From the NCBI GenBank assembly GCA_030248065.1, contig JASAMV010008303.1:16083-80082 (forward strand): a stretch of DNA of 64,000 bases, in the 5' to 3' direction. This DNA comes from Rhynchonema sp. JSB1_4 (Eukaryota; Nematoda; Chromadorea; Monhysterida; Xyalidae). Positions 46,601 through 60,600 of the stretch are shown here, piece after piece. Each line of letters starts with the position of its first letter. Position 1 is the first letter of the stretch. The notes below the pieces were generated by a model, which saw only the letters and a program-made list of their open reading frames with translations, had not been told where the DNA came from and did not search any database. Made by a program: the position numbers and the translations under genes.

Positions 46601-46760
46601 TGTTGGTCAACATTGGCTTTTGTGGCCGACGACTGCTTGGGTACGATAACTGAATTGGTCCTTGCAGCACGTTTCACTAATTTGATGTAACATTTAGGTC
46701 CTGACAAACTGTGCCAAACCTTGCCACAAGTTGTCAAAACAAGATCGTTCTCTTAATTGG
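43665..46760. mobile_element. Composite of inverted and directly repeated elements outside the palindrome
   Basis: Sequence at 43680-44250 is inverted at 45650-46275 (shared blocks: TTGGAAATGAGAGGACAA; GCAATATTGGAGTATACAAG; CACATGTACATGTATATG). Two related fold-back units in direct orientation, about 44263-44695 and 46270-46757, share TTTTGACA / TTGTCAAAACAAGATC ends and a GCTTGTTGACA core. hAT-like pieces with GGTTGTTTCAAAAA ends lie near 43891-44070 and 45830-46027. No gene seen. Confidence 0.6.
44930..45400. mobile_element. Truncated hAT-like MITE copy
   Basis: Begins CAGGGTTGGGCAAAAAA and carries the same interior as the xylosyltransferase-intron MITEs (GACGGCG; GGTCTGATATGGGATCTTAACAA). 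No matching right end or duplication found; the 3' side fades into AT-rich sequence. Confidence 0.65.
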
Positions 46761-47120
46761 CTTAAAGAATACAAATATGAGCGAGATGCCTTCTTGTATC
46801 TAGTATAAGGTTAATCTTCATTTGGGTTGAATTCTGAGAGAATCAGCTTAGTTTGAACGTGAATGAATTTTATTCCTGAGTGGCCTGTGCGCAGTGCTCG
46901 AACAGAAATATTTAACGGGATCGGGATCCCGATTGCTTATCGGGAAGGGGATGAAAGACTGAAAATAACTGTAGATAACAAATATTTGTCCCAATATCTC
47001 CCAGACTTGCTTCAGTTTTCGCTGGTTGGGTCAATCTGGTTGGGTCAACTTTCGCGGAATCTGCGACTTCGACTGAAAAAATTTACAGGAAAAAGTCAAC
47101 AAACGTCTAAAAACTTTTTC

Positions 47121-47847
47121 CAACCTTGGGTTCGAGCTCTGCCAATGGGTTTTGAAATGATTAACGAAATCATCGCCAGTGCGTGCACAATATGGTGTGT
47201 CCAGAGTTGATTAAAAAAAGTAAAAACTTTTCTAAAAAAATTTATTAAAAAAAGTTCGCCACTTTTTCGGTTTTCAAAAAATTAGAAAAGTAAGTTCACT
47301 TTTTTATTATTTCACAGCTTTTTCACACAAAACTTTTTTCTAAGTTGGGTCAATGATCAAATGAAATACTTTTCTTTTGCATGTCAAATAATAATGTTAT
47401 GGATATATGTAGTTTAGTAAAAACAATTTAGTTAGTACCTAGCGGAGCAAATTAATTTATAATGGTCTTAACATTATCTAACCTATATTTCGCTGTCGCA
47501 AACCTATATTAGGCGCACCTAATCACATTTATACACATTCACACGGCCTAGGTCAAACTGTTTCGGTCTCTGTTCCTAGACAGATTTGACCTGCACTTTC
47601 CAGCCGAGACCACCCAACCTTGGGTTCGAGCTCTGCCAATGGGTTTTGAAATGATTAACGAAATCATCGCCAGTGCGTGCACAATATGGTGTGTCCAGAG
47701 TTGATTAAAAAAAGTAAAAACTTTTCTAAAAAAATTTATTAAAAAAAGTTCGCCACTTTTTCGGTTTTCAAAAAATTAGAAAAGTAAGTTCACTTTTTTA
47801 TTATTTCACAGCTTTTTCACACAAAACTTTTTTCTAAGTTGGGTCAA
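47121..47847. repeat. Direct duplication of a 233-bp segment, 494 bp apart
   Basis: 47121-47353 and 47615-47847 are essentially identical (CAACCTTGGGTTCGAGCTCT to AAGTTGGGTCAA). The A/T-rich half (GTTCGCCACTTTTTCGG) also occurs at 55470-55600 inside a hAT-like element. An ORF at 46863-47210 ends in the first copy but has no recognisable domain. Confidence 0.8.
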
Positions 47848-48682
47848 GTTTCCCAAAATCGCGCCTGCGGCGCTTAGTTTGACCGCCAAAATGACTCATA
47901 AAGAAGTTGATGTACCGCAGTTTTTTAATGATAATTCAGTGCATGCCTCTTCGGCACCATAGCTTCTATATTGTAGCTCCATCAATCTGTAAAATGATTA
48001 TCGAGAACGTATGCTAATAGGCACCACATGCACATACATAGTCGTATGTATACAGGCGCAGGATCATGAACGGAAACTTTTCATTTCATTGAGTCTCTTG
48101 AGAGCATCATTCAGAGAGGCTCTATCAATACCTAACGGTAAGTGGAGAACGCCAAGTATCTCCCATGGGGCTTATTTTGGGATTCACTTCGAATTTGAGG
48201 TTTCAATTAAGTCCCCGAATAAGCCCGCACTTTGTAAAAGTATGTGCCGCATGAATGAAGTTAGTCGGCGCAGTTAGTCGGCACCACCTCCGCGTGATAT
48301 TTATACCACCGACAAACGTTGATAAATAAATTAGTCGTGCCGAGTTCACGTCACGTCCAGATACTGCTAGAATAGCCGAACCGCCTTCTTACATGCGTTG
48401 ATGATCCCCGTGTGACAAAGAATTTTTCGAAACAAGTTTTCAAAAATTTTTTATCTGGCGTCTCCACTTCACCTAAAATGGCGTTTGTGCTACTTTTTCT
48501 AATTAAAATTTTTTTTGTTCAAAAAAATAACTTTTTGTGTTTTTTAAAAAAGCGGTGCCCTTACAAATTTTTTCATTCCTGTGAGAAGCCGAGTTGAAAC
48601 GGACACCCATGCTGCACACTTCACATTGTACCGATGGTATCAGATGCAAAAACACAAACGTTTACATGGTTTACAGGTTAAA

Positions 48683-51600
48683 ATGTCAATCATGATGCAA
48701 AGTTATGTGGCTGCTATCTTCCTGACGCTGGGAGCTCTAGTAACTGAAACCGAAGGTACGTTCCATGTTCAGTAAAGGCTAATTCACTACGATGTCAACT
48801 TTTTGTTGTTGTTTGACAAGAATTTGTTGTTGTGTCGCGCCTTAAGCGATTTCGACAAAAAGCTCCAACTTGCCATTTTGGCCATATTCAGTACTTATCG
48901 ATTTTCACAGTTATATCAAGTGAAAATTCATCAACCATGCCGGCTGCTTAATCAATTTAATAAGACTGGCATCCGTTCTTCTACGATAAGGCAAGCAAGC
49001 ATGCTAGGCTGAACTCTGACAAACGCAAAAAGCGAAAAGTTAGCTTAGCTTTTCGCTTTTGCCCTCTGACAAACGCGAAAAGTTTTACGAAATTTCGCTT
49101 TTTGCCTATCGCTTTTCCGTGTTTGTCTGAGGAGAAAAGCGAAGAGCGAAAAGAGCACAAAATGTACAACAGCAACCTCATTAACATTGCGCTTAGTCAC
49201 AGATGATAGATAAAGAAAATATTTCACAGCCTGCAACTGATGAGTGGGACGAATGAAGACTGATTTTGTCTGCTTTTCGCTTTTGCCATCTGACAAAAGC
49301 GAAAAGCAAGAAGCGAAAGGTGCGTGGTAAAACTTTTCGCTTTTCGCGTTTGAGAGAGTTCAGCCTTAAAGGGTCTCCGCCATTTGTATGCGACCAAAAT
49401 CAAGCCCATTGAAACTTGACACGGTAACTCGGCTTGGTCCAAAACACTCACGGCAAAGAAAATTTTTTCCCATATCCGCTCCATGTATGACCCCGGAGGG
49501 CTGAAATGTAAAAGGAGTGTGTAGCAGTGTTTCATTTAGTTCTTATAAATGTGAGCAAGATTATAATATTAGAGTAGTATAAAGCTGCATATATAGTTTC
49601 GGACCCTTTCACGGGACTATATACTATGTCACAATGTCACGTGTCAAATGTCACAAATGTCACAAGGTCACAAAAAAATTTTGACCCTACCTCCACACCT
49701 TGAAATTAAAATACCGATCTGTTTCGCATGTTCTTTGTGTGCGTTTGGTAACAAATGTTTCATAAACGGCTTGGCTCCTATTTAGGACCATATACATTTT
49801 TTGGTACTACCACAGCTCGCGCTATTTTGCCAAAACCACGTACATCTTAGAAAAAAATTTCCGTTGTATTTTTCGGCCACATGTGTAGAAAGCGCACATA
49901 GCTTTACTATAAAGCAGGGAAAAAAGCCCATTTATCACGCTATTCAAGCGATCCAAGACCGATTTCCCATCGCTGATAAGTTTCGACAAAAGCAAAAATA
50001 TATTAAAGATATAGCACAGCTATAGTAAAAATATAATTGTTGTTAATTATGTGCAAATCCATATGTTGGTTCATCTGCATCCCAGGAGGTACGAGCAACA
50101 AATGAATTTTACACAAAATTCATAATTTTAGCAAATTTTCGCTTCCGTCATATTTATAGCCTACCTACTGTTGTGATGGAATTGTGGCATTTACTGTCCG
50201 ATGAAGCCCCAACGTTATTGTCGTTTATCGATCAAAATCAAAGATTCCAACTGTAACGTATCTTGGGCAGAAGTCGTTCAAATGAAGGCACCGTTGACGC
50301 TGGTCATTTCATCAGCCAGGTTGTAGTTCCAAGTCCAACGCATGGACCGCAATGAACACGACTTTCTCAAGATATGTACGTTAGAGCGAGAATTTTGGAT
50401 TTCGATCGATAAATAACAGTAACGTTGGGGCCTCATTGAACAGTAAGATGCGTGGGTTGTTGACTGCGTGTTGAGCCTGTTGCCTGCCTCGACTTCGATC
50501 GGCGGGAGTTTCCCTGCGTCTGTAAAAATGCATGAGGCAATGAAATCAGAAATTTACTATAGAATCTCTGGGTTTCTGTTTTTTTCGGCACCCTCTGAAG
50601 GGGACTTCTATCAGGAGGGGTCCCTATTTTTTCGGGTGCACTTGAGGAAAAAGTAGCGCACCTAGTAAAACATATCGTGCCAGTTGGTTGCTCATCAACC
50701 CAGTTAATTGTGTGTGCAACGACTTTTAGTGTTGTGCTGCGCAAAAGCTTGTTCTTTTTGTCTGTAAATAAACAATTTTTATCATGACGCACGGAGTTCA
50801 CTTTCGAATAGAAACCTTCGCCCTTCAATAGGAAGACCCTGATTCAGAATCTTGCTTAAAACTGGATGCCTCGAGCTATAAGTACGGCGCCACGTACACG
50901 GTGTTTTGTATACGGTGTACAGTATACATTACAGGAGTTATTTGCGGACTGGAATGTTGACGCGCTTTTTCGAAACCAAAACTCGCAATTTATAAATCAG
51001 CTTACATCTTCGTCCAGGTGGTTGCGAAGTTGCAAGCCGTTCAGTCAATCCGCCCTGTGACATGAATTGCGACATGTATCGCAATTCAAGTTGTGCTTGC
51101 CAGCAAGGATCGCGAGAATCGTGGATGGACGTTTCGTGGCCGGGACCGATTGACGAGGGAACCGTTGGTCCAGTTTCGCGTTGTTGACACTATGGTGCTA
51201 TTTGAGTTTGTGCGGGCGGGCAAATATTGATTTAGGTCTGGATTAATGTATATGTGCTTCGGTCAACACCTAATATCCAGGCACGTGCGACGAGAGCATC
51301 TCGAATTTCAGCAAAAACTCGCCCAGGGGGTAATTCTGGTGGCCCCGACGCAAACCACCCCATGAACACCGTTTTAGCAACACCATGAACACCGTTTTAT
51401 TTTCCAACCATAGTCTATCCAGATTTTGGTCGCACAATGACTATATGAGAATCAAACCAAAATTTTTCCTGAACTGACAAGCCAGAAAATTCAAATTGTA
51501 GTTGCGCGGCAACGTGTAATCATACATAAAGTGCAGTGAGCAAAATGTTTCGGAGATTAAACCTGGCCCGCCACTATTGATATTTGAAAATTTTGGTCCG

Positions 51601-54600
51601 TTTTTATGATTTATTATTGTTGCCGACATCTAGACCAACAAGGTTTACATTCGTGACTTTTTCATTAAGTGCCGATTTAATACCGAAATTAATCCATAAA
51701 CACCGGTTCTCGGGAACAAAATTCCAAAAAATAGATAGACCCCCGTATAGTGCATTTCAGGAAGACAAGAACAAATATTCAAGATGGCCGACTGCTTCTT
51801 ATCACAAGCATACGGTAGTCACGTGATCTTGCCCATGCGTTTTGTACAGTGCCGCTCTGTTTATTAGTGCATAACACACGTATTGCACGTGCGCACTGGC
51901 AGCACTGTGTAGTGGGAGCGTAAAGTCGGGAGCGTAAAGTCCATAATAGCATACTGTAAGACTATAACATTTGGCGGCAATTCAAAATTTTGTTCCTGGC
52001 TGACGTGTGTGCCAAGAAGTGGGGGTCTATCTATTTTTTTAATTTTGTTCCCGAGAACCGGTGTTTATCGATTGATTTCGATATAAAATCTGCACTAAAT
52101 CAAAAAGTCATGAATATAAACCTTATTCATCTCGATGTCGGCAACTAAATAAGAGCAAAAAAACAAACCAAAAATTTCAAATATCAATAGTGGCGGGCCA
52201 GGTTTAAGAACGTTTTTGAATGGCTGGTTTATTTTCAGATGAAAATGTTTTGTAAGAAATACAAATAGCCCAGTGGTTGGGTGTGGCTGATCTTTGGAAT
52301 CCTGAAAATCAAGGTGGTTTTTGGATGGATTCTCACATGGTCATTGTGCGACGAATGGCACTTTTCAGGTCTTGTTGCACATGCCTGGTGATATCCCTAT
52401 GATCAGGTCCTGTCGTGCAATACTGCCATGCCTGGTCCGGCGAGGCACCGAAAGGCACCGTGTTTGATACCAACTTTCCAGTTTTCTGGACTAACCCATA
52501 ACAGTAGTACAAAATTGTAGTGCTGAATACAGAACTGATCCACTTGGCTTCATGGACAAATTTTTGTTGTGGTTTGACAGCGATAGAGTACAAAGTTGAA
52601 AAAACCTCCTCTGCACCTGAGTACAAACCTCCTCTGCACCTGACGCCACATGCAATCATCAACATGTTTTTTGCTGGCCAACAACAGTGCACAAGCGCTA
52701 GAACAAAATATGACACGAACACAAACCCTCACCGTCGACAGCAACAGAAACCATGAGTCCGACAGTCTAACAGCAGGTCATAGACCAGCATTGGGTAGCG
52801 CTTGACCAGTGTCGCACTCTGTAAAACAGCAACTGTTTGCAAAGCGCAGATCATTTCCCTGAGGTGGAAGATCAACTCGAACGTCTCCATATTTGACCTG
52901 ATACCGTCATTCCTGAAGACACCGACGGCCACCATTCTGCATACCAAACTGTACTATGACAGCCAGGTGGTTATCACATCACATTTGTGCGGCTGGAACG
53001 CAGCTGAACGTTAGTGTCTTGGTTCAGCTTGTAACTGCCTTTCCGTTCATACACAGGCACGGCTCCCACAGTTGCACTTGGGCCTCCAAGAAGCCTAATC
53101 AGTGTATGAAAAAACTTCATAATCAGCTGAACGTTAGTGTCTTGGGGTGGAATTTTCGAAACGGTGTAAAGGTCAGTTGGTCGGTGTAAAGTTCGGTCGA
53201 AAGCTCGGTCTCGTATAGCTCGGTGTAAACGTGAAACATTGCCTGTTATTGATGTGAAATGTTTCAAGTTTACACCGAGGTCTATCACACTGAGCAGTCG
53301 ACCGAGGTTTCCACCGACCTTTACACCCAACTGACCTTTACACCGTTTCGAAAATATCACCCTTGGTACAGCTTGTAACTGCCTTTCCGTTTATACACAG
53401 GCACGGGTCACACAGTTGCACTTGGGCCTCCAAGAGGCCTAATCAGTGTATGAAAAAACTTCTCTCAAAATAATTATAAAAATTATTGGTTTTCTCAACA
53501 TGAGCGATTTTATCCCCATTTTTTGTCCCCGGAAATTGAGATTAAATCACACGTGGTTTGAATTGCACAGAAAGCGTTTGCGATAAAAAAACTTATCCGA
53601 GCCAAACCTGCACGACGAGTCAATTGGATTTTTTTTCTCGAGAAAATCCGACCTCACAGGTAAGGATTTTGAAAATATTGGAAAGGTAAAGATGGGATTT
53701 TGGAAAAAAATGGAAATTTTTTTTCAACTTTAGGCCTTAAAATTGGTGTACAGCAGCCTGATAGGCTTAAAACAAGAATCTGCTGGCTAATGTTTCATGA
53801 ACTGACATCAGCGTGCCCGCGGATGTTTCTAAAATGTCCAATCGAAACATTTTTGGGTGAAATTCGGTTTGGGCCGGAAATGGTCGGTTTGCATCTATAT
53901 CGATGTATAGGAACGGAGGCTTGTCTTGAGATGTTTCAAAAAATGTGAGTGCGCCCGCTGATCTTTCAAAAAAGGCAAAAGTCGAAACATGTTTGGGTCA
54001 AGCTGGGTTTGGCTGGAAATGGTCGGTTTACGTCGGAATTGATGTGGGGGCGCATGGTGGCTTGCTGGAAAGCTTTCAAAAAATGTCACGTGCGCCTATG
54101 TTTCAAAAGTGTCCAATCGAAACATTTTTTGGGTGAAATTCAGTTTGGGCTGGAAATTGTCGGTTTGCATCGGTATTGATAAATGGAAATCGCTTTTTTG
54201 GTGAAACGTTCTTGCTGTTCCTGTTGTGTTCAATAAAAATCTGTTGCTCAGCGACATTTGCGCGCATACCACATAGGACATTACAAAAATGAAACTTAAA
54301 GATCATGGTAACCCTGATCATGCGCCACGGACATTATCCTTCTTTCGAACCCTTTTCCTTGGACAGGTTTCAGACATTTGCAGGTTTATCAAATCAGTCA
54401 ACGATTTCTATATGTTGAGAAAGCTCTTATAATTCTGCAGCAACAATAACGTCAACAACCGACTCCGGCTACTAACTCGAACATCTTTGCATATATTAGG
54501 GTTAATAGAACGCATTGCAGAACGACACTTTCATCCTGATGCCATCCAAGAGATCCAGATACCCCGTGATCCAATTGGGGCAAGGATTTCGTGCGGCAAA

Positions 54601-57600
54601 GTTCCTTAAAAAATCCGCAAACAGTTCAGCATGCAATGCATTGCATTTTTGTTAATGCGAAGACATCAGAAGCAGCCACCAATTTGTTGGTTCCCTGTGA
54701 ATTTAACGACAAACACCATTGGGGATTAGAGCAATTGCTCCATGAGGCGCATATGTGAAACGTTAGATGCCGAATCTTGAGCCTGTGCTTAGTCACACCA
54801 CCGTACGCCCACACATCAATTCCGACCAGTTTGACCCAGTTTGACTTGCCATTTTTGAAACATTAGTTAGTACGCTGTGACAAATCTTTAAACTTTACTT
54901 AGCAAACCACTATTCCCAGACATCGAATCTGAGCCAACCCGGCCATTTCCAAGCAAAACTCAGGTTCACCCAAAAACCTTTCGATTGGACTTTTTTGAAA
55001 CATCACCGGGCGCACGTGACATTTTGTGAAACTTTTTCTTAGCAGGTCCCTGTTCCCATATCATTACCGACGCAAACCAACAATTTCCAGCCCAAACTGA
55101 ATTTCACCTCAAAAATGTTTCGATTGGACATTTTTAAGCGGACGCACGTGACGTTTTTTGAAAGCTTTCCAGGAAGCCACCATACGCCCACACGTCAATT
55201 CCGACGGAAACCGACCATTTCCAGCCAACACCCAGTTTGACCCAAAAATGTCATTGACATTGACATTTTGACAAATTGACATTTTTTGAAACATCTCAAG
55301 ACAAGCCACCGTTCCCATACATCAATTCAGAAGCAAACACCCCATTTCCAGCCCAAACTGAATTTCACCCAAAAATGCTTCGATTGGACATTTTTGAAAC
55401 ACCTGCGGACACGCTGATGGCCTATCAGCAGGGTCGGGTTAAAAAAGTTAAAAAAAATTTCTAAAAATTTTTTTTTAAAAAGTTCGCCACTTTTTCGGTT
55501 TTTAAAAATTAGAAAAGTAAGTTCACTAAAAACTAGAAAAGAAAAGTAAGAAAAGTTATTTCACAACTTTTTTATTATTTTCCGCCTTTTTGTTGTGAAA
55601 TGCATATTTTTATGCATGTTTCTGCTCGTTTTTTCTCAAAGAAGCGCCTGAGACGGCGCTTGTATTGGTAGCACAATGACGTTGTAAGAATTGGTCAAAT
55701 ATTTTTCCTGAATCGTAAAGCAGGAAAATGACAGGGCAATGACGTTGCGTTGCGCGATCGCACACAAACCATGCAGTCAGCAAAATGTTTCACAGCCGCA
55801 GCAACGTGGGTGCTCTGCTAGACTATTTTCGACCGAAAATGTTTTGCTATAATCACAAATAGCACAGTAGTTAAGAGTGACTGAACGTGAAAATCAAGAT
55901 TAATTCGATGAATTCTTATATGGTCATTGTGCGACCAATATTTCGCATTGGTGCAATGTCATTACAACGTTAGACAGTCCGTAGCTCTACTAAACGACCT
56001 AAGCAGCCGTCATTATGTGCGCATTCAATTCTTCGAACCTGCTTGAAGTCCAAAATTAACGTTCCAAAACCGCGGGTTATGCAACTGTTTTCATGTAACT
56101 TTGCTAAAAATGCGCCAATTATTTACCTTTCCCGTGCGTGCCACGCCTTCACTTTTTATACTACAATCTACATATGTAGGTATTGGTCGCACAATGACCA
56201 AAGAATTGGTCAATTTTTTTTCCTGAATCGTAAAGAGGGACAGTGACGGGGCAATGACGTTGCATTGCATGATCGCGCACAAAGCATGTAGTAAAGATAA
56301 TGTTTCAGACCTGCGGCAACGTGGTTGATCTGCTGGATTATTTTTTGGTGAAAATGTTTTGTGAGAATCACAAATAGCACAGTGGTTAAGAGTGGCTGAA
56401 CTTGAAAATCAGGATTGATTTGATGAATTCTTATAAAGTCATTGTGCGACCAATACATGTGGTGGGCAGACTATCCCCGACGCGATTTGTCACGTTATCT
56501 AGCTCATCGTAAAAAAATATCACCGTGCTACTGCCCGTTTGTGAACACAACTGGAAGCAGTTTCTATTTCATGCAATAGAAACTTACAAATTGTAGCCAA
56601 AAGTTACAAGCAATTGTAAATCCACTTTCCACAATAATTTTGTATCCAGGTACAATTTTTGTAGCTGGACACAATAGAGCTGAAAATGTTTCGATGGCAT
56701 GATTTTCTTTCGCTTAGACAACCATGAAAACGCGTGTTTGATGAGGTTGGTTTCCAATAAATTGCTTCTAGAGAGGATAATAATGGATAAACAAATTGTA
56801 TTGAGTTAGGACGGTCCCACCGGTGTGCACCCAGCTACAATTTTTCTCTTTCTTACAATGCGAGTTACAAGATTTTCTTTTGTAGCTGGATACAATTGTA
56901 CCCAGTTACAATTGTAACTTCTTACAACTGTATCACTCACAATTGTAACTGCGTGAAGTGACTTTTGTACCTGGGTACAAATTGTAGCGTTTCTTAGCAA
57001 GAACTTACAATTTGTATGAAATAGAAAGTGCTCCCTGGGAGCACTTTCTATTTCATGCAATAAAAACTTACAAATTGTAGCAAAAGTTACAAGCAATTGT
57101 AAATCCACTTTCCACAATAATTTTGTATCCAGTTACAATTTTTTGTAGCTGGGTACAACAGAGCTGAAAATGTTTCGATGGAACGATCTTCTTTCGCTTA
57201 GGCAACCATGAAAACGCATGTTTGATAAAATTAGTTTCCAATAATTTGCTTTTAGAGATGATAAACGTTATTTAAAAAATCGGGCCCGGGTCAAATAATG
57301 GATAAACAATCAAATTGTGTCTAGTTAGGACGGTCCCACCGGTGTGCACCCAGCTACAATTTTTCTCTTTCTTACAATGCGAGTTACAATATTTTCTTTT
57401 GTAGCTGGATACAATTGTACCCAGTTACAATTGTAACTTCTTACAACTGTATCACTCACAATTGTAACTGCGTGAAGTGACTTTTGTACCTGGGTACAAA
57501 TTGTAGCGTTTCTTAGCAAGAACTTACAATTTGTATGAAATAGAAAGTGCTCCCTGGGAGCACTTTCTATTTCATGCAATAAAAACTTACAAATTGTAGC

Positions 57601-60600
57601 AAAAGTTACAAGCAATTGTAAATCCACTTTCCACAATAATTTTGTATCCAGTTACAATTTTTTGTAGCTGGGTACAACAGAGCTGAAAATATTTCGATGG
57701 AACGATGTTCTTTCGCTTAGGCAACCATGAAAACGCATGTTTGATAAAATTAGTTTCCAATAATTTGTTTCTAGAGATGATAAACGTTATTTAAAAAATC
57801 GGGCCCGGGTCAAATAATGGATAAACAATCAAATTGTGTCGAGTTAGGACGGTCCCACCGGTGTGCACCCAGCCACAATTTTTCTCTTTCTTACAATGCG
57901 AGTTACAAAATTTTCTTTTGTAGCTGGATACAATTGTACCCAGTTACAATTGTTACTTCTTACAATTGTATCACTCACAATTGTAACTGCGTGAAGTGAC
58001 TTTTGTACCTGGGTGCAAATTGTAGCGTTTTTTTGTGAGAACTAACAATTTGTATGAAATAGAAAGTGCTCCCTGGCAGGGTTGTTTCAAAAAAAGTGGG
58101 TGTTAATTAAAAAAAAATTTTTGAAACTCAGATTTTGCTTTTTTTAATAAAAAAAAGTTGCCCAAAAAGGGCTGAAATGTCCAAAAATGGCCTTTTTCGA
58201 GGCCAAAAATTGGCACTTTTTTCGTGTTGACGGGACAATTTTTCCAAAATCGCGCCTGCGGCGCCCTGTATCGTCCCCAAATCCGTACATACATTCCGTA
58301 ATTTCGTTAATAAAAATTTTTTTTTTCAACCCTGCTCCCTGGTCGGTGTCAACTATTCCTATATTCTCAAGTACAATCAAATATACTCTCAAAAAATTTC
58401 GACAATTTTTCACATTGAGAACCGAAATTTTTGTGGTCCCGCAAATCTTAAAAAACAATTTTTTTAAAAATTCAAAAAAGTTAAAAAAAGTTCGATAATA
58501 ACAATAATAACAAACAAAGATAATAACAATTTTTTTAACCCAACCCTGCCTATCAGGCTACCATCACACCAATTTTCAGTCCTAAAAGTCGAAAAAAATA
58601 TTTTCCATTGTTTTCCAAAATCCCATCAGGGCTACCTGTGAGGTCGGATTTTTTCGAAAAAAATCCCATTGACTCGTACAGGTTTGATCTGAACAAATTT
58701 CCGGTGGACGGCTCTATTCACATAAAGATTCGAATTCTCGTTTGCACTTGCGCGCAACCGGTTTTCGAGACTCTTTTCGCTTGCACAAGTCCATTGTGAA
58801 ATAGAATTGTGCCAGCGAAAAAGCGCATGATAAAAACTTCCAGCTGGCTGACCTCAATTTGTTGAACGTGCTTGCGTGAAAAGCAGCGCTGTTCAACACA
58901 GGCGCGTAATGAGGCTGAAAGCGGCTTCACGCACTGAGGTGGAGAGCGCTTTTCGACAACCGTTTCCACAAACACTATCTGACCGTGCAATCCAATTGTA
59001 TAACACCTTTGGCTGTTGAGTTTCGAGAATTCCTTTCCGCTTGCGTGCAATGATAGCGCGCAACTGGCTTTCGAAAAGTCGGCCCAAAGAATTATGAAAC
59101 AATTCTACCATTCTTTAGGAGAGCCTTGTGTTTCGTTTCGAAAAGTTGGCCGCACAATGACAATGTGAGAATCCCTCCCCTATTTTTCCTGCATTGTCAA
59201 TGGGATATTTAGCGATTTTTTGAACTTGAACCAGGTTTTGACAGGCAATCCACATTCTTCTGAGAGAGAAGAATGATAACCGCACGTGTGCACAGGTTTC
59301 ACCCTGAAGTCTACACAACCAAAAACGGTTCGGGGTTTCGGGTTACTGTAGCCACGTATGGCATGCTTTGTGTGTGAAAACCATTTTAACAAGACACACA
59401 TGGGAATCACTTCCAGATGAAAAAGCGGGAAAAATGAAAAAAATAGCAAATAACTGCTTGTGAAAAACTGGTTCAATTTGAAAAAAAAATCGCAACAAAC
59501 CCCCTTGACAATTCAGGAAAAGTAGGGGATGGATTGCCATGGTCATTGTGCGACCAATGGTTATTTTTTGGAAGACTCGATCTCGAAAGTAAATGCACTC
59601 TTTCAATCCCAGGTCTGCCTTGGACTGCCGTACATAACGTGATTGCCGGACAAGTGATGGATCAGAAAATCATATTCACAGCCAATGGAACTGAGGTACG
59701 CGCGATTTGTGTCTGGCCACTGGTTTGCCAAGAGGTGAAGACACGGTAGAAGTGCCGGCCGGCACTTTGCCTTGCGCATGGGTGCACATAGCAGACAAAT
59801 GTAAAAAAACATGGACACCAGTTTAGCTCCACCTTTAAAGGGATAGTTCCACTTAACTATGTATAACTTGGTTTCAAAAAGTAGCTCATATGACCCACAT
59901 TTCACTTTGGTAACTGATACCAGCACCACAAATGCAGGGAACGAGAAGTCGCAATTTTTGATTTTCTAAATTCCTTCTAATTGTGCTAATTTTGCTCAAC
60001 GTCTGAAAAAGTGTAAGACCATTTTTAACATAAAAGGGGGGCTTAAAGTTGGCAAATTTGGTGTTTGACATGATCTGCTGACAAATCAGTAGTTTTTTGA
60101 ATGGTTTTAGTTCTTGCAAATTTTTAATATAACACAATTTAAACTTGTTCAGGATCACCACCATTTTTTCTCATTTTCGGACGGTCAAGACATTGAGTGC
60201 GGTTTCGGTACCTTGACGCTTCAGATCTTGTTCCGTGAATTTTTGGTGCACGAATCAGGTACCAATTTGAGATACTGGCCAGACAGGCTACTGCTCGAGA
60301 CCGACTTTGTATTGGTCGCACAATGACTTTATAAGAATTGGTCAACGTTTTTCCTGAATCGTGAAGCAGGAAAGTGACTGGGCAGTGACGCTGCGTTGCG
60401 CAATCACACGCAAAGAATGCAGTCAGGAAAATGTTTCAGACCCGCAGCAACGTGGGTGTTCTGCTGGACTATTTTGAGATGAAAATCTTTTGTGAGAATC
60501 ACAAATAGCACAGTGGTTAAGAGTGACTGAACGTGAAAATCAGGATATTGATTTGATGAATTCTTATATGATCATTGTGCGACCAATATCTGAGTGGAAT

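Larger units (their letters stand above)
55429..58548. mobile_element. hAT-like element of 3.1 kb carrying other elements
   Basis: Ends CAGGGTCGGGTTAAAAAA / TTTTTAACCCAACCCTG, with 8-bp duplications CCTATCAG at 55421-55428 and 58549-58556. Inside are two TA-family MITEs (55665-55938, 56183-56453), a 519-bp tandem array and a smaller hAT-like MITE (58077-58334). No transposase ORF is recognisable. Confidence 0.85.
53602..58690. mobile_element. Fold-back element with tandem-repeat arms, split by a hAT-like insertion
   Basis: The outer ends are inverted (CAAACCTGCACGACGAGTCAAT; right complement near 58665-58690), followed on both sides by CCGACCTCACAGGT and GGGATTTTGGAAAA. The inner arms are tandem units of about 130 bp built on GAAACATTTTTGGGTGAAAT and TGGAAATGGTCGGTTT: three on the left (53840-54180) and about four inverted on the right (54840-55420). 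The loop is 54180-54840. Confidence 0.75.

Noticed and set aside
46863..47210. 115-codon ORF as a gene
   Set aside because: It ends inside a duplicated repeat, shows no domain and has no flanking splice signals I trust.
47121..47847. A small LTR retrotransposon with 233-bp LTRs
   Set aside because: The repeats do not start TG or end CA, there is no primer-binding or polypurine site, and the 261-bp interior has no coding capacity; a local duplication is simpler.
56806..57636. Two identical 103-codon minus-strand ORFs
   Set aside because: They repeat only because the 519-bp unit (a multiple of three) repeats; composition is that of a palindrome-rich satellite and there is no start context or domain.
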